From positions 30,889,282 through 30,953,281 of the forward strand of contig OZ018409.1 of NCBI GenBank assembly GCA_963969595.1: 64,000 bases of DNA. Direction: 5' to 3'. This DNA comes from Neckera pumila (Eukaryota; Streptophyta; Bryopsida; Hypnales; Neckeraceae). The position numbers and the translations under genes are program-made. Positions 45,801 through 57,366 of the stretch are shown piece by piece. How positions within the stretch are numbered: position 1 is the first letter of the stretch; every line of letters starts with the position of its first letter. Under the pieces are notes generated by a model. The model saw nothing but the letters and a program-made list of their open reading frames with translations. It ran no database searches and had not been told where the DNA came from.

Positions 45801-47750
45801 TAGACACGGGACGATTTTCCACCGCAATGTGTTTCAGCCTCCGCAACCTATGGTGACTGCATTTTTTCAATTAATTTTTAGTAGTGGGCGAGGCCCCCGT
45901 ATTTTTAGGTGGTGTTGGATACTTAACTATTGAGTGCAGCTCTTGAATTTGTTTCATTACATATAGTGCTTAACAAGTATCTCACTTCACGTGGTGCCAT
46001 TGCGGCGTGGCTTCTGGTAGCGTATCAACGGATTAGCCCAGGTTCGGAGCGCCAAGTTGGCTGAAGTGGACTTGGACTACGTTCTAGGAGTAGGTGGCTT
46101 CGATTTGGAAAGGTTCGTACAAAATATTATTTGGGGGGGGGATGATTTTTCTAGTATTGAATTTTTGTATTCTATTGTTCGACTAATCCAAGGTTTCTGG
46201 ATCTCGAGGGAGCATTTAAAATCCTAGAATGCGGTTGTAAGTATATCGTTGACGGGGCCACTTGATTTGTGGTGCAGAGTTGAAGAGGATTTCTTGCAGG
46301 CTGTGAAAAGTCCTGTGCAAGAGGCACATGAGCATGAGCATGGCCATGACCACGGCCATAGCCATGAGCACGATCAAGAGCATGAGTGCAAAGAGGATCA
46401 TGTTCATACTGCTGAGTGTGGTAAGTGTCATGTTCTCTAGTGATTTGTATGGTAGATTCAGATAATAGAATGAAATGAATTACGCCTTCATGTAGACTTA
46501 GTTGCAGGATACCGCAAATCTTTAAAACACCGGTCCATGTGCATACCTGATTGTCCAGTTTTATTATGGAATCTTAGATCCAGTATTATTAATTGAAGGC
46601 ACCTGTTCAATCTTTTTTTTTTTCAAATTTAAGGCTTGCTTTCTTGTATTAATTTCCCGTTTTTTCTTGTCTATTTGATTTCCTTTCTTTTAAGTTCCTG
46701 TCTATTTCCTGTATTACTTTGCTAATTGACAGCACTATCTTTGACAATGATATCTGTATGGTCCCTACATTTATAATAGGTTGCTAACGCTAGTCACGAT
46801 TTTTGCAGGGCACAATCATGATGACCATGTTCATGACCACGTCCATGATCCAGGAGTCTCCTCTGTTGCTATAGTATGTGATGGTGCTCTTGATCTTGAT
46901 AAGGTACTGATCTATACTCGTGCAATATTGGCAGTTCGATTTCTTCTCTCCTTCCCTTTTTTTTTGAGGACTTTCCAACATAGGGTTTAGTAAACAAATA
47001 TCATCTGCTAGCGTCAGGGAATAATTATTATTGAGGGCATACCGGTAGTTGGTTTCACTGAAAGCTTGCAGGAGTCTTCTATTGATGTAGAAGTGCCTAA
47101 AATGTAGCACCTGCGTGTCAATTGTAGCCTGTCGAAGCTTGTTTCAAATTTGGGTCACCGACACTACTACAGTTGATTCTCATGTAGAAGAGGATGCAGA
47201 GGGATTGCTCTAGTTTATGGATCTGCAGCTTATAGAATTTCAATGCTGCAAGTACTAGGTATATGTTGCAGGTGCCATTTCTTTCTGCACTGTCGAATAC
47301 TCAAAGTTTGAACTTCCTGTTTGTATATAATCATTTTCAGATAAACAATTGGTTAGAAAGCCTCATGAACGATCGCAGTGAAGACCTTTATCGGACAAAG
47401 GGTGTCCTATCAATCCATGGTTGGGACGAAAGATTTGTATTCCAGGTAGCCGTCTCTAACCTCCAACAGTTTCTTCTTGATTTTTCGATATGTTTGTTGC
47501 CGCTCTTTAAACGGATGTGTCCTTCAGACGAACGTTGGCTTCAGTAGGATACTTAGATAGTCAATGGTCTCTGATCTTATGATTATCTCGTCTATTTCAG
47601 GGAGTTCACTCTTTGCTCGAAGGTACACCTGAACGGAATTGGGGACCTGGTGAAAAACGGGTTAACAAGATCGTCTTTATTGGCAAGAATTTAGACGAGT
47701 CCCTACTTAGAAAAGGCTTTGAAGAGTGCTTAGTTCCTGCTACAGCGTAA
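42818..47750 (+). CDS. COG0523/CobW-type metal-chaperone GTPase, plastid-type
   Basis: Ten exons join into an open frame of 483 codons: 42818-43189, 44046-44111, 44498-44678, 45257-45453, 45638-45688, 46021-46112, 46278-46420, 46809-46903, 47341-47445, 47601-47750. All introns are GT-AG and all phases agree. Residues 1-90 are basic and rich in Ser, Ala and Arg, consistent with an organelle transit peptide. The GTPase core follows: P-loop GFLGSGKTT (118-126), ENEFGEVDID (144-153), the family's metal-binding GCLCC (Cys174, Cys176, Cys177), ETTG (204-207) and NKID (271-274). A His-rich stretch (337-380) precedes the C-terminal CobW domain with KGVLSIHGWDERFVFQG (419-435). Members of this family bind GTP and deliver or sense Zn or related metals. 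The 'DIDGSLVA' and 'GVGGFDLER' wording is like the Arabidopsis plastid members (PTAC17 group). The start is the first ATG after a pyrimidine-rich leader; Met14 is an alternative. The exact metal and partner cannot be read from sequence. Confidence 0.92.
43190..44045 (+). repeat. Intron 1 with two internal duplications
   Basis: The intron contains a purine-rich ~60-bp duplication (about 43275-43325 and 43335-43385, sharing 'gagagaattggaaag'). It also has a ~65-bp duplication at about 43628-43690 and 43890-43952 (sharing 'gatacaa' and 'gaattgacttccg'). It lies between the GK and TT of the P-loop. Confidence 0.7.
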
Positions 47751-48228
47751 TATTTGATGGTTTGAATTGGAAGCGAATAGATTAGGCAGTCACCTTCCTG
47801 CATACTGAACATACATTTAATCTTGGACGCCAGAGTGAACATACGTAGTTTGAGTGGGAAGTGGAAACGAGTCAGCAACAACAGCAGCAGTCTCTGAACA
47901 GGACTGTTCGTTCTGCTGAAGTAGCAGTGTCTCACTTTGAACACAGAATTTTTGCGATTTTGACAGTAAAAACTTTTTTGTTATCTTTACCAGCCGTCTG
48001 CAGTTTTTTAGTGTCAAAATGTTTGCTTTCTATTTTGATTTAAAAAATATATATATTTAGTACTCAAGAAACATAACTTTCACATCATAGGTGCAAGTGC
48101 CAGGTAACAAAGCCCGTACACCCCACACTTTCTGACAGTACCAAGAACATGGTCGGGGACGCACAGTCCAAGAGATCTCACTGTAACAAATTAATCAAAA
48201 CAAGACAAATAACCCCAACTTACTGTAA
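47751..48228. other. Gene 3' flank and Helitron-like fragment (E4)
   Basis: The 3' untranslated region probably lies in the first few hundred bases. From about 48060 the sequence matches the E family ('acagtaccaagaacatgg', 'gggacgcacagtcc', 'gagatctcactgtaacaaa'). P-j is inserted in it near its TTAA, and the E4 remainder may resume at about 49501. Confidence 0.5.
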
Positions 48229-49496
48229 CCCCTAAATATTTTGGACTATGTTTTCACCAAAATCGTTCCAAAACTGTCATTTCTAGTACAAGTACCAAAT
48301 TTTAGGAAAAAAACATTTTTGAACACATGTAACCGTAAGATCTTGTAGTACATTGGTTTAAGAAGATGTGAAAAAAAATTTAGATTTCTTCACTGTGTGA
48401 ATTGCAAGATAATAGCGTTTGAATTGACAAAAATCTTTTTTTTATTACTGCAAAAATCTGGGCAGCTGTCCTTCACAAGGTCACATTTGTATAGAAAATG
48501 TTCAAAATGGTGGTTACTCTTTGGATTCATTCTTCAAGGCAAGTTGTCTACATGTTTGAAAATTTTCAGATCATTTGGAATTGTACAACACATAGGAAAA
48601 AAATAGTAAGTAGGAAGAGGTAGAAAATGACTCAAAATACTAAATTGTCAAGAATTTAATTATGAATTGAAAAATGAAAATCCCAATAGTTGTAATATTG
48701 TAACTAGTGTGACCCTATGCCGTTGGCCCAATTTTCATCTACTCCCGGTTCCACTCTTGGTTCTACTTCCGATTCTACTCCCAATTCTACTCCCGGTTCC
48801 ACTCCCAGTACCAAGAACACCACCAAAATCAAAGTAAAAGTAATTTTCTAATTTTTTAATCAATAAATACTTTGAAATTCAATAACTTTTGCACCACCGG
48901 TCCAAACGCCACGAAACCAAGCCAATGCACCCCTCCTTAGCGAGAGCTTTCCAATGGTACCAAGCACGCGGCCGGGGGACGCACGGTCAGGAAGTTGTCC
49001 ACGCTACAAACAAACAAACAAACAAACAAACAGCCTCATTTAAGGTATTGATATACAATCTACACCTAATATTTTTTGTTTTTTCAAAAATATTGAGAAT
49101 TGAGTTAGATAAAGGACTTCAAAGTTTATTTTAGAGTAGAGATTCCATAACTACCCTCAAACTAAAATTCCTCATAACTTTTGACTCGTTAATCCAAATG
49201 GAATGATTTAAAGCTTTCCAAGTATGTATAAATCTATAAAACCAATTTCAAATTTTTATTTTTCAAAAAAGTGTTTTTAAATTTTTTTTTGAACTGCCCG
49301 GGCTGCCCATTAAATGCGAAAACCTACATATCATGTGATAACTTTGTAGTCAGAAGTTATGAAAATTGTCGGGCCTTGAAGCTACTCCTCGGGCACATCT
49401 TGTGTGAAAATTTCAAAAAAAAAAAAAAAATTCCATTCGTAGTGAGCTATCCAAAATTGCTATGTTGTCAAAAAATGGTATTTGGTCCTTTAGGGG
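48229..49496 (-). mobile_element. Family P element, second subfamily, with nested E5 (P-j)
   Basis: The ends are CCCCTAAATATTT, after GTAA, and GGTCCTTTAGGGG, followed by TTAA (49497-49500). Removing E5 leaves 920 bp against 923 bp for P-l, with which it aligns. Confidence 0.8.
48704..49051 (-). mobile_element. Non-autonomous Helitron-like element (E5)
   Basis: Read on the minus strand it starts TCAATACCTTAAATG and ends GGGTCACACTAG, between host A and host T. P-l shows the unoccupied site joined as 'gttgtaA' plus 'TAATCAATC', so no host bases were duplicated. It carries a (CAAA)n run. Length is 348 bp. Confidence 0.8.
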
Positions 49497-49655
49497 TTAA
49501 AATATGGGTTATCTTGTGGTTGGACATTGTAACATGATTTGAGTGCTAAAATGACCAAGGTTCATAGATAATGGTGCTAAATGACCATCCTACCTTGTAT
49601 TAAATATGGTGGTTTGTTCTTTGACTCTATGATTTTTGGACTCCGGACTTATTAA

Positions 49656-50925
49656 CCCTGAAACATTGCTAAGGATGCAAAACGTCCTTTGGATGACTTC
49701 ACCCAAGATTGTAGGATAGAAATAACATTTTTTCATCCAAATTATTTTTTGGAAGTTGCTTGGGTACATTTTAAGTGCATAGTACTGCATATTTCCTTAT
49801 TACGGTGTAATTGACATTTCTAAAAAAGAAGATGCTTAATCCACTAAGCACCCTTCTAGTGTACTTTGGCCATACTCTTTATAGCCATAAAAATGATGTT
49901 TTTTGAATTTGAATCCAACGAATGAAACTGTGAAGCTTATCCACTGCACTTTCTACTCCAATTGGGAATTTTGAAAAATCTATAACCTTCAAATATTTTA
50001 TATCAATATGAACCTTTGGGCCTATAATAATGATTTGTTCATTTTCTAATTTTAGAATGATTCAATAATTTTAATTTATACCAAGATGTTATACATTGTA
50101 ATATACATCTATGGTGAAAATTTCAGATTTTTCAAGTATAATTTGTATCTCATATGAATTTTCTTCATTTATTACTTTAAAAATTCACAATGATTTCAAA
50201 TTTTCCCAAAAAATTTGAAAATTTGTTTGTAGTAGATATATGATTTCATCTCTAAAAAAGAAAAAAGAAATTTCTTCATTTGTATCTAATTGCAAAATGG
50301 TACTTCCTCTGTTTCAAAATGAACCGGTGGTTTTAAAGTATTCTATCATTACATGGAATTCGGGGGTCTTAGAAGGCTCTGAGTTCCCCTGCTGTCTGAC
50401 GTGGCCGAGCAACTGCCACGTCACTTTTTGAAAAAAAATTAAAAAAAAAAAAAAAAAATTTGCTTAAAATGATATTTTGGTTTTTTTTATTTTTTTATTT
50501 TTTTATTTTTTGAAAAAAGAAATTTCTGACACACCCGTACCGGCGTTCAGTGGATCTGGGCAGATTAGGGAACAGGCCTGAAACGGCCCTCCAAGACCCC
50601 CAAATATCATCTAATGTGTTTTAGAGATGAAATCACATATTTTCTATAATTCATAATTCATAATTCATAAAAAATTGAAATTATTGTGATTTTTCAAGTA
50701 AGCGTGAAGAAAATTCTTATAAAATACAATATGTGCTTGAAATTTTTGAAAGCTGGACCATATATAATATTAGAATGTAGAACATTCTGGTATAATTCAA
50801 AATTCTATGTCATTCTATAATTATAATTTTTTTTATAGCACAATTATAGGTCCAAAGTTTATATAGCTACAAATAGTTTAATTTTACAAATTTTTTGTAT
50901 TTTCAAGTTGGAATTAAAAATAAAT
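49656..50925. mobile_element. Family F copies in inverted arrangement around G5 (F4)
   Basis: It starts CCCTGAAACATTG after TTAA (49652-49655). Sequence up to about 50300 matches F3 on the opposite strand. After G5, 50617-50925 repeats much of it in inverse orientation. At 50300 a TACTTCCTCTGTTTC stretch looks like a Stowaway-type left end, but no right end was found. Confidence 0.5.
50347..50616. mobile_element. Family G miniature element (G5)
   Basis: The ends are CATTACATGGAATTCGGGG and CCCCAAATATCATCTAATG, the most diverged G copy. The interior has 'gacgtggc', 'tgccacgtca' and 'cctgaaacggccct'. Length is 270 bp. Confidence 0.65.
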
Positions 50926-51823
50926 GGAGTAAATTCTAATCATGGATGATGAAGTAAAACATTAATGAATGTTTCTAAAAATTTGACAGAAGATGGAGAC
51001 ATCCACCTCCTTTGTGGGAAGTTAAAAAAAAATTGATTGGATGCCTGTATAAGAAGTTATGCTATTTACAAAAATTTGGGTGCTTTAGGCAATTTTGGCA
51101 TCTTTTGCAAAATTCCTTGTCTAGTTTTGAAATTTCACTATTGTATAGCTAACATAATATATATGCAATTGTTACTAAAAAACAATTTTTTCTAATTATA
51201 GATGCCATCATCTTGAAATCTACAATTTCAAAGTTCTTGAATTTCTTTTTTAATAAATATTCTAAGTGTTTGTTTTTAAGTTTTCACCATTTAGATTTCA
51301 AATAAAAGAATGCCCTCATTGCTCAAGAAATCATCAAAAACTGACCAGTGTAGAGCCTAAGTATTTATTTGACCTTCTCATAGTGCAATGATTTAGAATA
51401 AGGTATACATGAAATTCTACAGGCATGTACCTAATAAGACATAGTACCTCATGGTGAAGAGTCTCAATTGTGTATATCAAAAGTTTTCCTCCAAGAGGGC
51501 TCAAAGTTTGTGAACTTTGTCTTGTAGGAATGAAAAGAAGATTTTTTTCCTCACTTTGAATGCAATAATCTTTCAATCCACATGATCGAGTGCGCTGAAT
51601 TTTTTCCACATATTTCTATACATCATACTAATTTTTGGTCCAATTGAAGTTTTAAAAGAAGTATTTATTTTGGTCAATGTACTAAAAAGTGGCATAGTTT
51701 TTGACAATTTTCCTAGATCCTTCTCCCTATCATGTGGAAGTTCAGTGCATTAGAAGTCACACGCCAATATCATCATCTATTCAAATGGTCAAAATCTAAA
51801 GCCCACATCTACAAGGTAGGAGG
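50926..51823. other. AT-rich sequence, nothing recognised
   Basis: Weak similarity to the P core at about 51530-51700 ('aatctttcaatccac'), suggesting an old P remnant without ends. Confidence 0.4.
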
Positions 51824-52148
51824 TCCATAAAGCGTCCATTTAAGAGTTGAAATTTAATTTGGAGAGGTTAGGCTTCTTGTAATAAAATTTTCAACAAATT
51901 TTTTCATGAATTTTTTCTTGAAAAACAAACGGAATTGGCATCTAACCCAAGTAATTTCATATCTTTTTGGAGCTTTGTAGAATTAGTTATGAACTTTTGA
52001 ATTTGAAACTCAATGGTCACTAAAAGTGTCCATCTCCTGAAATCTACACTATTTGTACATTGCTAGTGCAATCAAGAAGAAAAATGTACAAATAATGTAC
52101 ATTTCAGGAGGTGAACACTTGTAGAGCCTGAATGCTTTATGGACCTCC
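51824..52148. mobile_element. Family Q MITE (Q7)
   Basis: It starts AGGTAGGAGGTCC and ends GGACCTCC at the TA that begins the next copy. Length is 325 bp. Contains the paired 'gtacatt' motifs and 'ggaattggcatctaaccc'. Confidence 0.75.
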
Positions 52149-52150
52149 TA

Positions 52151-52465
52151 AGGTAGGAGGTTCATAAAGCGATCATCTAAGCGCTGAAACTGAATTTTGA
52201 GGAGGTAAAACATCTTGAAATATTTTTCAGTAAACTTTCCTTGAAAGACAAGACAAAATGGCATGTGGCCCAAGTTGTTTCATATTTTTTAGAGCTTTGT
52301 GGAAATAGTTTTAAAATTTTGAAGTTGAAATTCTATAGGGCTCTAAAAGTGACCATCTCCTAGAATGTACACTGTTTGTATATTTTGGTTAATTGAAGAA
52401 AGCAAAATGTACCTCTGTATCATGTTCAGTTCAAAATGCCCGAACTGTTTTTGAAATTCCTACCT
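52151..52465. mobile_element. Family Q MITE abutting Q7 (Q8)
   Basis: It starts AGGTAGGAGGTTC directly after TA at 52149-52150 and ends near ATTCCTACCT before TA. About 315 bp. It is in head-to-tail contact with Q7, sharing the TA between them. Confidence 0.7.
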
Positions 52466-52897
52466 TACCTTATTAGTCTTACTAGTATAATTGCCCTCAA
52501 GTGCCTATAAATATTAGTGCACTTTTTCCTTTATCACTGTTCCAAGTCCTCATGCATGTGAGAGTCCATTTCTTTTATAGTTTGTCCCTGTGCCTATAAG
52601 CTGATGAGCAAACTTTTTTTTATGGTTATGCTCTCCATGCGTAGCAGTACATATTTTTAATGCAAATCAGGGTACATTCAAGTGCAATACACATACTAAA
52701 TTACTAAGTAACTTAACATGGGTACCTCCCAAACCGCCACCTTTCAGTACCGTGCCCTAGTTACTCTTATGAGAGTGGCAACATTTTCATTGATTTTCTT
52801 ATTGGCAAGTGAAAAGGAGGTTCCAACACACCCAAAAGAATGCAACATTTGGATATTGTTTGCAAAAGTTAGGAAGGATTCAAGTTTTTTCTTGGTA
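52466..52897. other. Sequence without recognised gene
   Basis: A stretch at about 52847-52885 ('catttggata', 'gcaaaagttaggaagg') recurs at about 56770-56806, on the other side of R1 and U2. Confidence 0.45.
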
Positions 52898-53193
52898 AGG
52901 TAACTTCACCTAAAACCGATCGCTTCAGTCTAAAACCGCACAGTCTAGATTTTTGCCTAAAATGTACTTCCATTATTCATGAAAGTCTATGGTCAATTTA
53001 AAGTGTGTTTATTTTCAGTACTTTGAAAACTTGTAGTTTATTCACACGGTGTCCAAAAAATGTATTCTAAGAGAATTTAGAATCTCCATTTGACTACCAA
53101 TAAGACCCCACAAAAACTTTTTTGATATAATAATGGGAACCATGCTAAAAGTGTGCAATTTGATTAACTATGCGATTTTAGGTGGAGTTACCT
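52898..53193. mobile_element. Family R TA-flanked MITE (R1)
   Basis: The ends AGGTAACTTCACCTAAAA and TTTTAGGTGGAGTTACCT have TA on both sides (52896-52897 and 53194-53195). At 296 bp it shares only the AGGTA start with family Q. Confidence 0.8.
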
Positions 53194-53318
53194 TAGATTT
53201 TCTGAAATTATTTCTTCAATATATGTATGTAGGGGAGGCAACCCATTCTTGATCAGTGCCCCATTGTGGCTATGTAGTCTATTATTTTTTCGTGAAGGAG
53301 GAGATGAACAGTGATTAA

Positions 53319-54247
53319 CCCCTGAAAGCCCAAACACCGTTTTTTTGCAACATAGCAATTATAAGGCAGCTCATTATGAATGGAGTTTTTATTCTTTTTC
53401 TTTGAAGTTTTCACATAAATTTTTTCCGAGGAGTAGCTTTATGGCCCAAAATTTTTTATAACTCTAGACTACATGGTTAAAAAGTTATTGTATAATATGT
53501 GATTTTCAGTGCTTGGCGGGCAACTCAAAAAATTCTTAAAAAATCACTTTTTAAAAAAAAAAAAAAATTTGAAATTGGTTCTCTAGATTTATATAAATAT
53601 GAAAAGCTTGGAATCATTCCATTTTGATTTATGAGATGAAAATTATGAAGTGTTCTAGTTTGCGGGCAGCTAGTGATTTCCTACCCTAAAATAAACTTTG
53701 AAATCCTTTATTTAACTCAATTTTCAATGTTTTTGAAAAAAAATAAAAATATTAGGTGTAGGTTGTTTATTACAACATTATAACCATTGGAATTGGCATT
53801 GTTCAATTCTATAATAAAATTGTTAACAATTTATTGTTTTGAATCATTCTCTACTTCTTTCTACTTACTATTTTTTTCTCGTATGTTGTGCAATTTCAAA
53901 TGATTTGAAAATTTTCTAGAATATATCTAATTTGATTTCAAAAATGAATCCAAAGAGTAACCACCATTTGGGACATTTTTTCATAAAAATGTGACCTTGT
54001 GAAGTGCAGCTACTCGGATTTTTGTAGGGACAAAAAAAGGATTTTTCTCAATTCAAACAGTAATATCTTGCAATCTGCACGGTGGAAAATTCTGAATTTT
54101 TTTTTCACATCTTCTCAAACCAGTGCACTACAAGATCTTACGGTTACATATGTCCAAAAATGTTTTTTTTCTAAAATTTGGTACTTGTATTAGAAATGGC
54201 AGTTTTGGAGCATTTTTGGTGAAAACATAGTCAAATACATTTAGGGG
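53319..54247 (+). mobile_element. Family P element nested in U2 (P-k)
   Basis: The ends CCCCTGAAAGCCC and CATTTAGGGG have TTAA on both sides (53315-53318 and 54248-54251). U1 shows the empty site with one TTAA ('agttattaattatggc'). Length is 929 bp. Confidence 0.9.
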
Positions 54248-55279
54248 TTAATTATGGCATGGTACCCGAGGCAATTGTGACACATTAGGATTTCCTCCAA
54301 GACTCTCAATATTGCAACCAACCTTTGATGGATTTTGCAATCAACCCTTGGTTGGAAATAGAAAAGTATATATGACCAGAATGGATTGAACTGAATCTTC
54401 AATTAAATAATTCATAATACATACGTTTTGAAAAATAAAAATCCGAAAATTATAGAAAGCTTCCAAATTCTATTTTTGCACATAAGAGAGTTTCCACACT
54501 GAAGAAATTTGCCATGCAGATATGCGTAATTCGTTAACCCTAAAGTGACATTTGATTTCCAAGGTTCAAAAATGTCATTGCTTATGAAGCTTTATAGATC
54601 TAAATGTCTTCAAGTTATACAAATCTCAACCGTACAATCTTCCAGTGTACATGTTGTAGATGACATGTACAAAATTTGAAGTCATTTGGCCACATAGATT
54701 GCAAGATCATAATATTTTAGTGTTAAAAATGGATGCTGAAATTATCCCAAAAATAAGTTTGGAGGTGAAATTTGATTTCTAAACCTACTCAAATGAAAAA
54801 CTTAACACCACAAAGTGATTCAAAACTAGTATACAAACACATTGGTGAAAAAAAAGTCATTCAATTGACTTGTTGTGTCTACAAAATAGCTTTGAAATGT
54901 CAGAAAAGAGCAAGAAAAAATGCAAAAAACACATCCAAGGGTGAATCTCCTTCTACTAGAAAGTTTCTCAGTCACTCATTATTTCTTAGATTGACATGAA
55001 ATTTTAGCAATACAAACTAGATTAGTATGTGCAACTTTTCCAAAAGAAATTATTGAAAATAGACTCTATATGAAAAAGAAACAAGCCGCCAAAGTTCAAT
55101 GTATTCCAAAAATGGCAAGATTTTGACCTTTGAATTGCTCTTAAACATTCAAAACAACTTGGATTAACATAAATTTTTTACCACAATAACTAGGCTTTAA
55201 GGAGAACAAAACCCAACAAGTTTTATTGAAAACAAATAGTAGATGAAGGAGATACAAGGCCCCAAAGTTGCAGCCTTAA

Positions 55280-56202
55280 CCCCTAAAGTTTCATGACTAT
55301 GTAATCACCAAAAACCCTCCAAAATTGCCATTTCTAATACAACTACCAAATTTTTGGAAAAAAATAAGTTTTGACACATGTAACCGTAGGATCTTGTAGT
55401 ATGATATTTTGAAAACATGTGGTAAGAGTTTCAGAAAATTCCACCGTGTGGATCATAAGATATAAGCATTCAAAGTCTTGAAAACCATTTTTTCAATCCT
55501 GCGAAAACCCGGGCAGTTGCACTTTGCAAGCTCACTTTTCAATGAAAAAATGTCGATAATGGTGGTGCTTCTTTGAATTCAATTTCCTAAACAAGTTGTC
55601 TATATGCTTGAAAAATTTCACATCATTTGGAATTGTACAACATATAGGAAAAAAATAGTAAGTAGAAAGAAGTAGAAAATAATTCAAAATACTAAATTGT
55701 TAAAAATATAATCATGGAATTTAAAAATGCCAATCCCAACGGTTATAATGTTGTAATAATCAATCTACATCCTAGGATTTTATTTTTTTCCAAAAATATT
55801 GAAAATTGAGTTAAATAAACGACATTAAAGTTTTTTTTATAGTAGAGAATCCAAAACTGCCCGCAATTCAAAAACCCTCATTACTTTTGACTCATTGATT
55901 GAAATGGAATGATTCAAAGCTTTTCAAGTATATATAAATGTAGAGAATCAATTTCAATTTTTTTTTTTTGGAAAAATGATTTTTTTTTATCTGCCCAAAT
56001 TGCCCAGTTACGAAAAAAAGTAACATATTAGGTCACAACTTTTGACTCGTATTTTGAAATGTCATGAAACTTGGTACACATGAAGATATTCCTTGTCCCC
56101 ACCTTCTATTAAAATTTTAGCCTCAAATATGGATGTCTCTAGTCACACGTACCTACCCAAAATTTCTATATGGCCAAAACACGCATGTTGGTCCTTTAGG
56201 GG
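55280..56202 (-). mobile_element. Family P element, second subfamily, nested in V (P-l)
   Basis: The ends are CCCCTAAAGTTTC, after TTAA (55276-55279), and GGTCCTTTAGGGG, followed by TAAA. Length is 923 bp. It is the unoccupied reference for E5. Confidence 0.8.
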
Positions 56203-56373
56203 TAAAAATGCAGTTTGGTGATCTCAAATTGAAGTTTTGAACTTTGATTGGCTTCCAAAAAATCAATACATCTTGGATTGATCTGAAAATTGTACCACAC
56301 AAACTAGAGGAGAGAACACAAATTTCCCAACAAGTTTTATTGAACTTGGACCTTGGATGCAAAGTTAAAGCAC

Positions 56374-56659
56374 CATTGGGGGAGATTTGAGGGCATTGGA
56401 ATGCTGTTTCGGGCTCGTTTCCCAAGTCTAGCCAGATCTGTGAACAGTCGGTATGGGTTGTTAGAATTTTTTTTTCAAAATAAATAAATTCTCCCAGATA
56501 TCATCTTAGGCCAAAAATTATTTTATTTTTTTTCGAAAATGACATGGCACTCTCTCAACCACATCAGGCAGCAATTATTCTGCATTCCCGCAGTCTGGGA
56601 ATGCTGCAAGAACACAGGATAACTCGCGGTCTCTTAGAGGCCTCAAATCTCTTATAATG
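56374..56659. mobile_element. Family G miniature element nested in V (G6)
   Basis: The ends CATTGGGGGAGATTTGAGG and CCTCAAATCTCTTATAATG enclose 286 bp with the G landmarks. No target duplication visible. Confidence 0.75.
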
Positions 56660-56748
56660 TTTGAACTGGACTTGAAACTGTATGAGGACATTTTCTGTCC
56701 TCTTTGTCTCTTTGGGGTTAAGTGATCAAAAATGGATTGCCTCCCCTA

Positions 56749-56859
56749 CATATTGATTATGGAGATGTAAACATTTGGATACTATGTGCAAAAGTTAGGA
56801 AGGGTCAACTGATTGTTTTTTTTGGTAGATGTTCTAAAATTGTTCCCCCCACGTATAGA
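56749..56859. other. Spacer with a repeat of the left flank of R1
   Basis: Contains the 'catttggata...gcaaaagttaggaagg' stretch also seen at 52847-52885. Confidence 0.45.
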
Positions 56860-57155
56860 CATCAGGGCTTTTTTTTTTTTGCTTTTTGGTGCCAGATTGC
56901 ACCAGAAAAAATAATCTGGCTAAAAGAAAAGTAAACAAAATGGCTAAAAACTTGGATGAAATTGCAAAAAAAAATTCAAAGTAAAAAAAAAAAACTAGAT
57001 GAAATCGCCAGATTGTGGATGAAAAACAAATTATAGACATGTGATATGTATATTTTCTATCTGATATGGATGAATGTTGAAATTGAAAGCACCACTGCAA
57101 AACTTTATATTGCCACTATGGCACTTCTTAAAAAATGAAAAAAAAAGCCCTGATG
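56860..57155. mobile_element. Family Y foldback-type element (Y3)
   Basis: The inverted ends CATCAGGGCTTTTTTTT and its complement enclose 296 bp. The interior matches Y1 and Y2 on the opposite strand. GA occurs outside both ends. It is the best-preserved Y copy. Confidence 0.7.
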
Positions 57156-57366
57156 GACATATTGAGTTTTGGAGGTGTCCGCAAGGTGATGACTGATGAT
57201 GGCTTGAATTTATTTCATGACTGCCTCACAAGCCCCAAGTGTGGGTCTGTGTCTGTACTCTGTACCACAGTGGACAGCCCACAAACTCTTGGACTACAGT
57301 CGGTGTTTTAGGGGAGTTTTAGTACAGGGAAGAGAGCATCGACACCTGGCCAATGGAAAGTTCAAC
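57156..57366. other. Balanced-composition patch, unassigned
   Basis: Non-repetitive, coding-like composition with a 65-codon frame (57217-57414) but no recognised domain. Confidence 0.35.

Larger units (their letters stand above)
54538..56717. mobile_element. TTAA-flanked element V, nested in U2
   Basis: The ends CCCTAAAGTGAC and CTCTTTGGGG have TTAA on both sides (54534-54537 and 56718-56721). U1 shows one TTAA at this place ('attccttaagtgattgg'). It holds P-l and G6; without them it is about 965 bp. It differs in sequence from family P. Confidence 0.75.
53232..56746 (+). mobile_element. Family U MITE with multi-level nesting (U2)
   Basis: The ends GGGGAGGCAACCCATT and its near complement have TA on both sides (53230-53231 and 56747-56748). 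Compared with U1 it is interrupted at two TTAA sites, by P-k and by V. What remains is about 400 bp, close to 388 bp for U1. Confidence 0.8.

Noticed and set aside
46193..46235. An extra exon between exons 6 and 7 of the GTPase gene
   Set aside because: A frame starts well at 46193, but neither available donor restores the frame into exon 7; joining exon 6 directly to 46278 gives the conserved GFDLERV and correct phase.
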